DNA from: Rhodoblastus sp963710275
GTDB lineage: Bacteria > Pseudomonadota > Alphaproteobacteria > Rhizobiales > Beijerinckiaceae
Length of the DNA stretch: 64,000 nucleotides
Direction: 5' to 3'
NCBI GenBank assembly: GCA_963710275.1
Contig: CAVPZS010000007.1
Location: forward strand, 62,001-126,000
Shown here: positions 1 through 9,795 of the stretch, in pieces
How positions within the stretch are numbered: the stretch's first letter is position 1
Layout of the letters: every line of letters starts with the position of its first letter
The notes under the pieces: model-generated
The model's database searches: none
Seen by the model: the letters and a program-made list of their open reading frames with translations, nothing else
Told to the model about the DNA's origin: nothing
Program-made: the position numbers and the translations under genes

Positions 1-621
1 GCCGCGGACGAATTTCGACGCGCCGTCCATCGAGCCGAAGAAGGAGCTTTCCTCCTCCAGTTCGCGGCGGCGCAGCTGCGCATCCTTATCGTTGATAAGG
101 CCGGCGGAAAGGTCGGCGTCGATCGCCATCTGCTTGCCGGGAATGGCGTCGAGCGTAAAGCGGGCGCCGACTTCCGCGATACGCGTGGCGCCCTTGGTGA
201 TGACGAGGAAGTTGACGGTGATGAGGATGATGAAGACGACGAGGCCGATGACGAAATCGCCGCCCATCACCATGCGCGCGAAGCCGCCGATGATATAGCC
301 GGCGGCCGTCACGCCCGATGCGCCATGGGTGAGAATGAGGCGCGTGGTGGCGATGTTGAGCGCCAGCCGCAGCATGGTCGAGACCAGCAGGATGGTCGGG
401 AAGGCCGAGAACTCGAGCGGCTTCTCGATCCACAGGGACACCATCAGGATCAGCACGGAAAGCGCGATCGAAAAGGCCAGGCCCATGTCGATCATGAAGG
501 CGGGAATCGGCAGGAAGAAGATGCAGAGGATCGAAATGATGCCAAGCGCGAAGCCGATGTCGCTTCCGCTTTTCTTCGCCTTCGCCGGCTGGAGAGATGG
601 TATCGCCGCTGCCTGGGCCAT
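1..621 (-). CDS. flhA: Flagellar biosynthesis protein FlhA, N-terminal part (cut by window edge)
   Basis: FlhA is the large inner-membrane subunit of the flagellar type III export gate. Reading the minus strand from the ATG at 621 gives 207 codons, open to the window edge. The protein starts MAQAAAIPSL, then has hydrophobic helices (GFALGIISILCIFFLPIPAF) and the conserved FHIPEP-family stretch RLALNIATTRLIL followed by GGDFVIGLVVFIILITVNF. The cytoplasmic C-terminal domain lies outside the window. It is the last visible gene of the minus-strand flagellar run, 90 bp after fliQ. Confidence 0.95.
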   Translation of the reverse strand, partial: MAQAAAIPSLQPAKAKKSGSDIGFALGIISILCIFFLPIPAFMIDMGLAFSIALSVLILMVSLWIEKPLEFSAFPTILLVSTMLRLALNIATTRLILTHGASGVTAAGYIIGGFARMVMGGDFVIGLVVFIILITVNFLVITKGATRIAEVGARFTLDAIPGKQMAIDADLSAGLINDKDAQLRRRELEEESSFFGSMDGASKFVRG

Positions 622-711
622 GGTTCACCTTGTTTCCTGTCAAGGTCAACATGGCGACGAAAGCTTGCCTCAAACTGCCTTTGATGGGCTTTCGAAAAAA
701 CTGGGCGCGCC

Positions 712-978
712 TCAATAGCCCTTTTCGACGCGGCTGTAGACCTGTTCGGTAAAGCTGTGGACTTGCGCGCCGATGAAGGAGCCGGTCAGGGCGAGAACGA
801 CCAGGACGACGACGATCTTCGGGACGAAGGTCAGGGTCGCTTCCTGGATTTGCGTCAGCGCCTGGAACAACGCGATGCATATGCCGACGACCATGGCGGC
901 GCCGACGGCGGGACCGGAGCCGACCAGGATCGTATAGATCGCGGAGTGGAGGAGATCCAGCGCGTCGGCTTCGTTCAT
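712..978 (-). CDS. fliQ: Flagellar export protein FliQ
   Basis: An 88-residue protein with two membrane helices (about residues 15-38 and 52-75), the normal size and topology of FliQ, a membrane component of the flagellar type III export gate. Recognisable features are the N-terminal MNEADALDLLHSAIYTIL, the loop ALTQIQEATLTFVPKI and the C-terminal VYSRVEKGY. It lies between flgD and flhA, as in many Hyphomicrobiales flagellar clusters. Confidence 0.93.
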   Translation of the reverse strand: MNEADALDLLHSAIYTILVGSGPAVGAAMVVGICIALFQALTQIQEATLTFVPKIVVVLVVLALTGSFIGAQVHSFTEQVYSRVEKGY

Positions 979-1015
979 CGGATGGAATCGGAGTAAGGGT
1001 TGCGACGCGAAAAAC

Positions 1016-1441
1016 TCACGAAATCGTCACGCCGCTGCCGAGCGTCAGTGTGCTGCCATTGCTCAGAGTCGCGGTTGCGCCGCTGGAGCCGATGGTGACG
1101 GATGAGATCGTGCCGCTGACTGTGCCGTCGGATGACGTCGCGGTGAGGCCGATCGCCGATTCTGCCTGTTGCAGCGACGCCGTGTTGAGCAGGGACGTCA
1201 GCGTCGTGTTGGTCTGCACCTGCTGCTCGACCGCCGAGAAGGAAGCGAGCTGGGACAATTGCGACGTCGGATCCATCGGCTGGGTCGGGTCCTGGTTCTG
1301 CATTTCCGTCATCAGCAATTGCAGGAACTGGTTGTAGTTCAGCGAGGCCGAAGCCGCGGTCGTTCCGGTTGAAGTCGACGACGAAAGCGTGGTGGTCGGC
1401 GTCGTGCCGACGCCGGAGATGGAAGATACCGAAGAGGTCAT
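1016..1441 (-). CDS. flgD: Flagellar hook-capping protein FlgD
   Basis: FlgD forms the scaffold cap on which hook subunits polymerise. This 141-residue protein has a Ser/Thr-rich N-terminal tail, the FlgD core LNYNQFLQLLMTEMQNQDPT followed by QPMDPTSQLSQLASFSAVEQ, and a short beta-rich C-terminus. It is shorter than enterobacterial FlgD (about 230 residues) because the C-terminal Ig/tudor-like region is reduced, which is usual in this lineage. It sits 16 bp downstream of flbT in the same operon. Confidence 0.93.
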   Translation of the reverse strand: MTSSVSSISGVGTTPTTTLSSSTSTGTTAASASLNYNQFLQLLMTEMQNQDPTQPMDPTSQLSQLASFSAVEQQVQTNTTLTSLLNTASLQQAESAIGLTATSSDGTVSGTISSVTIGSSGATATLSNGSTLTLGSGVTIS

Positions 1442-1457
1442 GGCGAATATTCCTTGG

Positions 1458-1862
1458 TCAGGCTGCGGCCGGCTCCGGCGCCTTTTCCTTCAACATCTCG
1501 GCTTCGAGACGGAACAGGCCGCGAATGGTTTTCAACGCTTCGAACACGCGATTGGTCTCGACCAGCGCGCCGGCGACGCGCAAGCCTTCCTTCACCGCGC
1601 CTTCGCCGAAAGCCTCGCATGTCGCTGAGAGCATGTTGGCGAACATCTGGCGGGCGAGCGGCGCGCCGTCCCGCTCCATCAATTGCGTCTGCAGCACGAA
1701 ATAGAGCTGCTTCAGCGGCGTGCTCGCGTCGCCCGGCTGGATGACATGCGCCTCCAGCAGGAAGGCGGCGTCGTTCATCAGTTCGATCGTCGCCTTGCGC
1801 TCGACCTTGATGACAGCGCCATTGATGTAGAGCTTTTCGCCGGCGCGCAATTTCAGCAGCAT
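1458..1862 (-). CDS. flbT: Flagellin translation regulator FlbT
   Basis: FlbT is an alphaproteobacterial post-transcriptional regulator that acts on flagellin mRNA together with FlaF. The chosen start (ATG at 1862) gives MLLKLRAGEKLYINGAVIKV, the normal FlbT N-terminus, with GAGG upstream. An in-frame ATG at 1898 would run back into flaF, so I reject it. The remaining sequence (LLEAHVIQPGDASTPLKQLYF and the Ala-rich tail) fits the family. The protein has 134 residues and starts 7 bp after the flaF stop. Confidence 0.93.
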   Translation of the reverse strand: MLLKLRAGEKLYINGAVIKVERKATIELMNDAAFLLEAHVIQPGDASTPLKQLYFVLQTQLMERDGAPLARQMFANMLSATCEAFGEGAVKEGLRVAGALVETNRVFEALKTIRGLFRLEAEMLKEKAPEPAAA

Positions 1863-1869
1863 GCAGGCC

Positions 1870-2217
1870 TCACGCCAGTCCGTCGCGAATGATCGCATTG
1901 ATTTCGATGAGATCGGCGAAAGAGGCGCTCGCGCCAGTGCGTATCCGCTCGATTTCCTTCATCATCCAGATGCCGATGGAAATGAGCTGCGCCCGCAAAT
2001 CCTCGGGAAGATCGTTTTCCCTGCTGCCGAGATCGTCGAGGAAGATCGTCCAGAGACGGCGCGTATAGGTGAGCGCCTCCTCGGCCGCCTGGGAACGGTT
2101 GCCGGCCTCTCGGGCGGCTTCGAGCAGCGTTACCGCGCGTCCGATGGCGTCATGCTCGCGGGCCCGCGCTTCCTGCGGCGAATCTTCGACGACTTCTGCA
2201 TAGGTGAACTGGTACAT
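1870..2217 (-). CDS. flaF: Flagellar biosynthesis regulator FlaF
   Basis: FlaF works with FlbT in the control of flagellin production in Alphaproteobacteria. The 115-residue protein shows the FlaF pattern: N-terminal YAEVVEDSPQEARAREHDAI, a central LWTIFLDDLGSRENDLPEDL, and IGIWMMKEIERIR near the C-terminus. It lies between flgL and flbT on the minus strand. Confidence 0.92.
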   Translation of the reverse strand: MYQFTYAEVVEDSPQEARAREHDAIGRAVTLLEAAREAGNRSQAAEEALTYTRRLWTIFLDDLGSRENDLPEDLRAQLISIGIWMMKEIERIRTGASASFADLIEINAIIRDGLA

Positions 2218-2240
2218 GCATCGATCCTGCGCAATTCAAA

Positions 2241-3299
2241 CTAAAGGAAGCTGACCAGACTCAACTTGTGAATTTGCGCGGTGAGGGAGTAGGCCGTCTG
2301 CAATTGTGTGGTGAGGCTGGAGACCTGCGACGCCACGTCATAGCTGTTGACGGCTTCTTCCGAATTGATCTGCGTGGACAGGACATTCGTCTGCAGGGTG
2401 ATGGCGCTGTTGGCGTCGGTCACCTGGTTCTGCATCGTCCCGAGCGCCGCATTTGCCTGGATCAAACCGTTGTTGGCGGTGTTTATCGTCGATTGCGCGG
2501 CGGAAGTCAGGGCGGAATAGGCGCTGGACGACAGATTGAGCCCGCCGAACTCGGTGAGCATGGTCAGCGCCTTGGCCGTGTTCTGGAAGGCGGACCCATT
2601 GGCGCTGAGCGAGGTGGGCGCGGTCTCATTGACGCCGATCTGGGTGCTGGCCACGGTATCGCTGGCGGAGGACCAGTTTGTCGTCCAGTTCGTGCCACTG
2701 AAAAGGGCCGCATAGGGTCCGTTCAGGAAGCTGGTCATCTGCGCGCCGCTGATCGTGCTGACGCTGGCGGACGTCGTGGCAAAGCCGAAATAACTCTGGA
2801 AGGCGGTGTCGACGGCCGACTGGGCGGCGCTCGCAGGCGTTGTCGAGTAGGTCGAGATCGGTGCGGTTCCGCTGTTGATGCCGCCGAAGACATAGACGCC
2901 GCCGACCGAGGCGTTCATCGTCGTGGAAAAATCCGCCAGGGCGCCGGACGCGGCCTGCTGCAGGGCGGTCGCGCCGGTCGAGTTCGGCGTCCCGGATTCG
3001 GCCGCTACGACTTGCGACAGCATCGATTGGGTCGTGGCTTGCAGGCTCGTCAATGCGTCGGACGCCGTGCTCTGCTGCGCCGTCACCACATTGTTCGAGG
3101 CCGTGATGGCGGCGAGTTCCGCCATCTGCTGGTGCATGACGACATCCTGGCCCGAGTTCGCGCCAAGGGTCAGGCCGATGTCGGCGAGAAGCCCGGTCGA
3201 GCTTTCGCTGGACGCCGTGTTGAGCTGCGTTTGCAGCCGCTGGACCGTGTTCTGCAGGATCTGAGAGGTGGTCGAGGAGGAGACGAAGCCGACGGACAT
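2241..3299 (-). CDS. flgL: Flagellar hook-associated protein 3, FlgL
   Basis: FlgL (HAP3) is a junction protein between hook and flagellin filament. The ATG at 3299 gives MSVGFVSSSTTSQILQNTVQ and a 352-residue product with flagellin-like helical ends: N-terminal RLQTQLNTASSESSTG, C-terminal SLTTQLQTAYSLTAQIHKLS. An open frame continues upstream to 3563, but that part is a shadow of flgK. The start lies 1 bp after the flgK stop, suggesting translational coupling. Confidence 0.9.
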   Translation of the reverse strand: MSVGFVSSSTTSQILQNTVQRLQTQLNTASSESSTGLLADIGLTLGANSGQDVVMHQQMAELAAITASNNVVTAQQSTASDALTSLQATTQSMLSQVVAAESGTPNSTGATALQQAASGALADFSTTMNASVGGVYVFGGINSGTAPISTYSTTPASAAQSAVDTAFQSYFGFATTSASVSTISGAQMTSFLNGPYAALFSGTNWTTNWSSASDTVASTQIGVNETAPTSLSANGSAFQNTAKALTMLTEFGGLNLSSSAYSALTSAAQSTINTANNGLIQANAALGTMQNQVTDANSAITLQTNVLSTQINSEEAVNSYDVASQVSSLTTQLQTAYSLTAQIHKLSLVSFL

Positions 3300-3300
3300 T

Positions 3301-4772
3301 TCAGGCCACCGCTTGCAGGAGGGAACTGAACATGCTGCTGATGGTCGAGATGACCTTGGCCGAAGCCTGGTAGGAATTTTCCAGATCGAGCATCTGCGAC
3401 ATTTGCGAGTCGATGTTGACGCCGGTGGCGTTGGAGAGGGCTTGTGACGCCTGGGTCGACAGGGTCGACTGGTAGGTCGCGTTGTTCGTCGCCGTCTGGT
3501 ATTGCCCGTCGAGCCAGCTCGCCGAGGCCGCGGCCTGGCCGGTAAGGCTGTTCGACGTCGCAAGGCCCGTGCCCGATGGAAAGGTCGTCGTCGCGGTCAG
3601 CGCGCTCATGTCGTTGTTGATGAGGGTGTTGTAGCCGGCGGCGGTGCTGTTCTGCACATAGGCGGCGCCGTTGATTCCGCCGTTCTGGATCAGGCTGGGA
3701 TTGGCTGCGGCGGCGGAAGAAACCGTGATTTCGCCGGCAGAGACCTGGAACCAGCGTCGAGCCCGGAATCGAGGTCGCGCCGGAATAGGTGAACAGGCCC
3801 GGAAGCTTGCCGCCGGTCGTGGCGTTGGTTTCGGCGAAGGCGTTGACCAGGCCGCCGGCGATGGAGTCGAGCTGGCTCTGGTACTGGGTGGCGACATTGT
3901 CGCGCAGGTTGGCGTAGCCGGCGAGCGCCCCGGACTGGATCGGCATGGTGGCGTTGGCGCCCGTCACCGGAACGCCGTCGACATAGACCGCCGCGCCGGT
4001 GGTGGACGCCGTATAGGTCGTCGTCGGCGTCATGGTGACGCTGCGCGCCGTGGTGTCGAACAGCGTGACGCCGCTGTCGGTATAGATCGACATCGAGCCG
4101 TTGGAATTGGTCGTGGTGGTGATGCCGATCTGCTGCGAAAGGCTTTGCAGGAGGGTGCTGCGCTGGTCGAGGGCGTCGGAAGTGTCGGCGCCGGTCGCCG
4201 TGCCGTTGACGATGGTGGTATTGAGCTGCTGGAACTGCGACAGCAGCGAATTGATGGTGGCGACGGAGGTGACCATGTCCTGGTCGGCCGTCTCGCGCAC
4301 GCTTTGCACGGTGTCGCTCGCCGAATTCAAGCCGCTGGCGAGGTTTTGCGCCGCCGTGACCACGGCGGCTCCGCGCTGAGCTGTTGCTCGGCGAGGAGGA
4401 ATAGGTTTGCAAGGCGGTCGAAAGCGATTGCAGCAGGGTAGACGGGGAGGTTGCGGCGGTGGTGGAATCCGCGGTCGTGGTGGCGTCGCCGACGGTTTGC
4501 TGCAATTGCGTCACGCCATTGGACAGTGCCTGGGCCGAGGCGCTGGCCGAATTGCTCGACAGCATGGAGTTGAACAGCGTCGCGTTCGTCAGGTCGGTGA
4601 TCGACTGGATGACCGACGCGCCGCTCGAATTGGTGACGAGATTGGCGACCTTGGCCGACACATAACCGGTCGAGTTCTGCGCATTGGAGATGTTGCGCGA
4701 GACGAGCGCCGTAAGGCCCGCATTGGTGGCCAGCGAGCTGGTGGCGACATTCCAGGCGTTTGTGAGGCCCAT
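3301..4772 (-). CDS. flgK: Flagellar hook-associated protein 1, FlgK (two frameshifts)
   Basis: FlgK (HAP1) joins hook to filament. The product begins MGLTNAWNVATSSLATNAGL, a typical rod/hook-family N-terminus, and ends with MSQMLDLENSYQASAKVIST, the usual HAP1 C-terminal helix. The reading frame breaks twice. Near 4372 one base seems missing (SSAR to AAVVTAAQNLASGL). Near 3750 an extra C in GTTCCAGGTC separates GSTLV from QVSAGEITVSSA. Both junctions restore convincing FlgK sequence if one base is corrected, so I read one gene of about 490 residues. It is 17 bp downstream of flgE. Confidence 0.88.
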
Positions 4773-4789
4773 GACTTAGATATCCGTTT

Positions 4790-6021
4790 TCAGGTCAAGT
4801 TCATCTGGATGAGGTTGCTGAGGAGATCGGCGCCCGCCTTGAACACTTGCGAATTGGCCTCGTAGCCGCGTTGGGCGACGATCATGTTGGTCAGTTCGGT
4901 GGCGATGTCGACCGTCGATTCTTCGAGTTCGCTCGACTGGATCGTGCCCAGTTGGCCGGTCCCCGCCGTGCCGACGGACGGCTGGCCGGAAAGAATGTTG
5001 GCCGAAAAGGCGTTGCCAGTGACCGGCAGCAAATTGTCGGGACTGGGAACGTCGGCGAGCGGAATCTCGTAGCCGGCGACCGTGGAGCCGTTGGTCAGCT
5101 GGTAGGAGAGGGTTCCGTCCGTGGCGATCGTGACGGAACTGACCGACGCCGGCGCGTTGCCGTTGACTGTCGACTTGGACACGGCATAGGAGCCCGCGAG
5201 CTGGGTCATGCCACTCAGGTCGAGAGTCGTGGATTTCCCGCCCGGGACGGTGAAGGTCAGCGAGCCGCCGGACGTCACGTCGCCGGTGGAGGGGCTGAAG
5301 GCGATGGTCCCGGTGGTCAGCGCCGTGGCAGGAGTCGTGGACGAAGTCGATACGCCGCCACCGACCAGGTGTCGCTCGTGCTTGGAGCAGTGGTGGTATT
5401 CTGGAAATAGAGATCGATCGTGTGCGACTGGCCGAGACTGTCGTACATGACCATAGAGGTCTTTTCGCTATAATTCGTGGCGGAGGCGGGGCCGGTTCCG
5501 GCCGTGTCCGTCGAAGGCAAATTCGCCGTGAATGTCCCCGAGGTCGTCGCCGTCGCCGTCAGGCCGGCGCTGTTGATGTTGACGATGGACATGCCCGACA
5601 GCGAATTGGAGGCCATGGTCGGCGTGCCATTGGCCAGGCTGTAGCCGTTCAGGTAATAGCCGGCCGCGTTGACCAGATTGCCGCTGGCGTCCGGCACGAA
5701 CGAGCCGGCGCGGGTCAGAAGTTGCTGGCCGCTCGAATTGGAGACGACGAAAAATCCATTGCCGCTGACCGCGAGATCAGTGGAGGACGTGGTGCTTTCC
5801 AGCGTGCCTTGCTGGGAAATGTCCATGCGCGTTTCGGTCGACACGCCGCCAGCGGACGTCTGGCCGACGGCCGCCTGATCGACGAGGGTCGAGAACTCGG
5901 TGTCGGCTTCCTTGTAGCCGACCGTGCCCGCATTCGCGATATTCTGGCCAATATTGGCCAGATAGTTCGACTGCGCGTTCATGCCCGTCACGCTGGCGTT
6001 CATGGCGTCATAAAGACCCAT
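4790..6021 (-). CDS. flgE: Flagellar hook protein FlgE (one frameshift)
   Basis: FlgE is the hook subunit. The start at 6021 follows GGGAGAGG at good spacing and gives MGLYDAMNASVTGMNAQSNY with the NIANAGTVGYKEADTEF motif typical of hook and rod proteins. The C-terminal half ends IVAQRGYEANSQVFKAGADL, the conserved FlgE/FlgG end. The frame breaks near 5350. After WSVAAY, one missing base would restore STSSTTPATALTTGTIAFSP and the second half. It is the first gene of the minus-strand flagellar operon; the 225 bp upstream should hold its promoter, but I see no clear sigma-54 or sigma-28 consensus. Confidence 0.9.
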
Positions 6022-6246
6022 AATTCCTCTCCCAAACATTCCTGTTGTCTTTTTGCGCCCTCTGGCTTGCGCGAAGCTGGCAAAAAGCTTTCCTTAACTT
6101 TTGGCGCGGGCGGGTCATCGGCGAATTTCGGCCATGGATTTAACCTTGCGCTCATCATTTGCGCCTAGTTTCGCCAAGGATGGCGCCCGATGCGCGGCGC
6201 GGCCGCAAGCTTTCTGCGCGATAATGGCAATAGGGAGTCGGGGTCG

Positions 6247-7254
6247 ATGCATGTAGTCCTCGTGGCTGCCGACCAAGCACTTAAGCAATCGGTGACCTCG
6301 CTCCTGGAGACGCGCGGCCATGACGTCATCTGTTTCGGCGACGCCAACACCGCCCTCGACCATCTCGACGCCCATGAGGACGCCAATGCGCTGATCGTCG
6401 TCGAACAGGGCATCGAGACGCCCGGACCGGAAATCTGCTGGGAGGCGCGGCTCATTTCGAGCTTCGAGCGCCCGATCTATATTTGCCTGATTTCCCATCC
6501 GCTCGAATCCGACGCCTTCATCGAGGCGCTGGATTGCGGCGCCGACGACGTGTTGCAGCTGCCGCTGTCACCCGACGAGCTCTACGCCCGCCTGCGCGCC
6601 GCCGAACGCTTCAGCCAGATGCAGCTGAAGCTCCTCGAAATGGCGACCCGCGACGGCTTGACCGGGCTGCTCAACCGTCCGGCGTTCTTCGGCCGCGCCG
6701 AGCGGATGCGCGAGGACAGCGACGCGCCGATGGCCGCGATCATGGTCGATATCGATCATTTCAAGGCGATCAACGACAATTACGGCCATGCCGCCGGCGA
6801 CAAGGCCATCCGCGCCATCGCCGATTGCCTGCGCGCCCAGAATGACGCCGCCGGGCGCCTGGGCGGCGAGGAATTCGCGCTGCTGCTCGAAAACAGCGAT
6901 TCCGCGGCGGCCTGGCGCGCGGCGGAGGCGCTGCGCCGCCATATCGCCCTGCTGGACATTGATGTCGACGCGTCAACCCTGAGGCTCAGCTGCAGCTTCG
7001 GCGTCGCCGTGGGCTCGGCCGGCGAGGATATCGACGACGTCCTGCGCAAGGCTGACGCAGCGCTCTATGTGGCCAAGCGTTCGGGCCGGAACATGGTGGC
7101 GCTCTACGACAACTCCAAGGCGTCCCTGCCGAGCAGGCCCAACAGCGTCATCCGCAGCGTCGAGCGCCAGCGCCGACCAGCCGCGGCGGCAGCTCGCGCG
7201 CTGAGCAAAGCGCGCCTGAGGCAGATCAGCCACAATTCTGTCATATGCCCGTAA
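6247..7254 (+). CDS. Diguanylate cyclase with degenerate receiver domain (PleD-like)
   Basis: A 335-residue cytosolic protein. Residues 1-125 form a CheY-like receiver and about 140-305 a GGDEF domain. The cyclase appears intact: DGLTGLLNRPAF, VDIDHFKAINDNYGHAAGD and the signature GGEEF, so c-di-GMP synthesis from two GTP is expected. A canonical RxxD inhibitory site is not present at the right spacing. The receiver lacks the usual residues: the acidic pair is AAD, the phospho-acceptor region reads LIVVEQG, and the Lys position reads LQLP. Phosphorylation is therefore unlikely. The ATG at 6247 is preferred over 6190 because the receiver begins there. It is divergent from the flagellar operon. 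Confidence 0.85.
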   Translation: MHVVLVAADQALKQSVTSLLETRGHDVICFGDANTALDHLDAHEDANALIVVEQGIETPGPEICWEARLISSFERPIYICLISHPLESDAFIEALDCGADDVLQLPLSPDELYARLRAAERFSQMQLKLLEMATRDGLTGLLNRPAFFGRAERMREDSDAPMAAIMVDIDHFKAINDNYGHAAGDKAIRAIADCLRAQNDAAGRLGGEEFALLLENSDSAAAWRAAEALRRHIALLDIDVDASTLRLSCSFGVAVGSAGEDIDDVLRKADAALYVAKRSGRNMVALYDNSKASLPSRPNSVIRSVERQRRPAAAAARALSKARLRQISHNSVICP

Positions 7255-7302
7255 CATGGTTCGCGATAGTCAAGTCAGTTCCACCGCGGAAGGACTTTGA
7301 CC

Positions 7303-8912
7303 ATGACTGTTGCGTCACCCACGCAAGCCGAGGCGGCCGTCCACAGGCCCAACCTCGACCAGCCCACCGACCCCAAGCAGATTTACGTCCTGATCGCCAT
7401 TGGCCTGGCCGGCGTGTTCTATGCCGCCTGGTCGATCTATTCCGATCTTGGCCCCGGCGCCAATATCGCCAAGTTCTGGCCCTTCCTGCTGCTGGGCGTG
7501 GCCCTGCTGATCGCGCTGGGTTTCGAATTCGTCAACGGCTTCCATGACACCGCAAATGCGGTCGCCACCGTCATCTACACCCACACCCTGCCCGCTCCCA
7601 TCGCGGTGGCCTGGTCGGGCTTCTGCAATTTCATGGGCGTGCTCACCTCTTCCGGCCTCGTCGCCTTTGGCATCGTCTCGCTGCTGCCGGTCGAACTGAT
7701 CCTGCAGGTCGGCTCCAGCGCCGGTTTCGCCATGGTCTTCGCCCTGCTGATCGCGGCGATCATCTGGAACCTCGGCACCTGGTGGTTCGGGCTTCCCGCC
7801 TCCTCCTCGCATACCATGATCGGCTCCGTCATCGGCGTCGGCATCACCAACGCTCTCATGCGCGGGCGTGACGGCACGTCGGGCGTCAATTGGGACAAGG
7901 CGATCGAGATCGGCTATTCCCTGCTGCTGTCGCCGGTGTTCGGCTTCGTCTGCGCCTATGCCCTGCTCATGCTGATGAAGACGCTGGTGAAACGAGAGGA
8001 CCTCTACCAGGCGCCCAAGGGCGACGCCAAGCCGCCGATGTGGATCCGCGGCCTGCTGTTCCTCACCTGCTCGGGCGTGTCCTTCTTCCACGGTTCAAAC
8101 GATGGCCAGAAGGGCATGGGCCTGATCATGCTGATCCTGATCGGCACGGTCCCCACCTCCTATGCCTTGAACCGCTCGCTGCCGGCCAGCCACATCGCGA
8201 GCTTCACCGAAGCTTCGAACGCGGCCTCGAAAGTGGTCGACGCCAAGGCCGCCGGCTACAACATCATCGGCGATCCCCGGCCGGCCGTGACCGCCTATAT
8301 TTCCCGCCACGAAATCACCGGGCGGCACCTTTCCCTCGCTGTCGGTGCTGATCAAGGACATCGCTCACCAGGTCCAGAGCTATGGCTCGATCGCCGGCGT
8401 CCCCTACGAGCAGGTCGGCAACACCCGTAACGACATGTATCTGACCTCTGAAGCCATCAACTTCCTGATGAAGGACAAGGCTGCCGAACTTTCCGCCTCC
8501 GACAGTCGCCACTTTGAAGGGCTACAAGAAGTCGATCGATCAGGCGACCAAGTTCATTCCGACCTGGGTCAAGGTCGTGGTGGCCATCGCGCTGGGCCTC
8601 GGCACCATGGTCGGCTGGAAGCGCATCGTGGTCACGGTCGGCGAAAAGATCGGCAAGACCCATCTGACCTACGCCCAGGGCGCCGCGGCGGAAGTGATCG
8701 CCATGGCGACCATCGGCGCCGCCGATGGCCTCGGATTGCCGGTTTCGACCACGCATGTCCTGTCCTCCGGCGTCGCCGGAACCATGGCCGCCAATGGATC
8801 GGGCCTGCAGATGTCGACCCTGCGCAATCTGGCCATGGCCTGGGTGCTCACCCTGCCGGTCGCGATGATCCTGTCGGGCAGCCTGTACTGGCTGTTCAGC
8901 CTGATCGCCTGA
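7303..8912 (+). CDS. pit: Inorganic phosphate transporter, Pit family (two frameshifts)
   Basis: Pit proteins are low-affinity phosphate/proton symporters of the inner membrane. Both repeats of the family signature are visible: GFEFVNGFHDTANAVATVIY near the N-terminus and AAEVIAMATIGAADGLGLPV with PVSTTHVLSSG near the C-terminus, along with SFFHGSNDGQKGMGL. There are about ten membrane helices and a long central hydrophilic loop. The frame breaks near 8330 and near 8508; correcting one base at each site joins the parts into a protein of about 535 residues. A strong terminator follows at 8935. Confidence 0.88.
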
Positions 8913-8934
8913 AGTCTGGCCCCTATTCTTACGG

Positions 8935-8961
8935 AAGGGCGGTCGCGAGGCCGCCCTTTTT
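8935..8961 (+). terminator. Rho-independent terminator after pit
   Basis: Perfect 8-bp stem AAGGGCGG / CCGCCCTT (8935-8942 and 8951-8958) with an 8-nt loop, followed by a T run. It sits 22 bp after the pit stop codon, on the correct strand to end the pit transcript. Confidence 0.85.
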
Positions 8962-8990
8962 CCATGGTTTGGGCCGATCGCCGGGCAAAC

Positions 8991-9026
8991 ACAAAGGGCG
9001 CCATCCTCGCGGACGGCGCCCTTTGT
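8991..9026 (-). terminator. Inverted repeat, likely terminator of the methyltransferase gene
   Basis: Perfect 12-bp inverted repeat ACAAAGGGCGCC / GGCGCCCTTTGT with a 12-nt loop, 37 bp beyond the stop codon of the minus-strand methyltransferase. The stem ends in TTTGT on either strand, so it could work in both directions, but the T tract is short. Confidence 0.65.
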
Positions 9027-9062
9027 CAAAACCGGCCCTTGGGAAGCTGAAGCCTCGAAACC

Positions 9063-9704
9063 TCAGCCCTTGGGACGCAGGCGGATCATCTTCAGCACGT
9101 CGCTGCGCAGGAACTTTTCCTCGATCACTTCCAGCCCGGCTTGTTCGAAATAAGCTTCCGTGGTCGGCGTGTAGGAGGCGGCGAAGGTTCCGTTCAACCA
9201 GGCCGACATCAGCTTCTGCCGCGCACGAACCAGGGGGCGCGGCGACAGGCGGTAGTCGACGATGCGGATTTCGCCGTCGGGCTTGCACACCCGGCGCAAT
9301 TCCGCCAGCGCCGAAGCCTGCTCGTGGTCGTCGATGCAGGCGAAGACGAAGGTGGCGACAATGGCATCGAAAGTCGCGTCGGGCCAATCGAGCCGGGTCA
9401 GGTCGGAGCGGCGCAGCTCCACGAGCATGCCGAGCTTTTCCGCCCGATCCCGCGCCTTTTCCAGCATGGCGGCGCTGGCGTCGCAGCCCGACGCCTTGAC
9501 GCCTTCCGGATAGGCGACGAAATTGCAGCCCGTGCCGACGCCCGCGTCGAGGATCGCGCCATGCAACCCCTCGAAAACCCGGCGGCGCAAGGCGCGCTTC
9601 CACATGATCTCGTAGGGCGCGTCGAGCAGATCGTAAATGGAGGCGATCCGTTCATAAGTCTTGCGGGCGTTCAGGAACTCGACTGTGCTCATCGTCTGGG
9701 ACAT
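9063..9704 (-). CDS. Class I SAM-dependent methyltransferase
   Basis: A 213-residue soluble protein with a Rossmann methyltransferase fold. Motif I is ILDAGVGTGCNFVAYPEG, the acidic SAM-ribose residue follows in SGCDASAAML, and later motifs are FDAIVATFVFACIDD and ELRRVCKPDGEIRIVDY. The N-terminal YDLLDAPYEIMWKRALRRRV resembles UbiE/phospholipid-methyltransferase-like enzymes, so a membrane lipid or quinone substrate is possible. The substrate cannot be assigned from sequence. It is divergent from the acyl-CoA ligase at 9796. Confidence 0.85.
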   Translation of the reverse strand: MSQTMSTVEFLNARKTYERIASIYDLLDAPYEIMWKRALRRRVFEGLHGAILDAGVGTGCNFVAYPEGVKASGCDASAAMLEKARDRAEKLGMLVELRRSDLTRLDWPDATFDAIVATFVFACIDDHEQASALAELRRVCKPDGEIRIVDYRLSPRPLVRARQKLMSAWLNGTFAASYTPTTEAYFEQAGLEVIEEKFLRSDVLKMIRLRPKG

Positions 9705-9795
9705 GGGGCAACCTTTCCGTCACTGCTTCCCGCGTCATCGCGCGTCCTTGTGAAAATCAGGTGACATCCGGATGAAGGTTTGATCTTTTTGTCGC

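Noticed and set aside
2268..3329. 353-codon plus-strand open frame antisense to flgL
   Set aside because: The translation is Arg/Gly-rich without family motifs; flgL on the other strand is clear.
6022..6246. Possible sigma-54 or sigma-28 promoter before flgE
   Set aside because: I searched for TGGCAC-N5-TTGC and a flagellar -10 GCCGATAA and found no convincing match on the minus strand.
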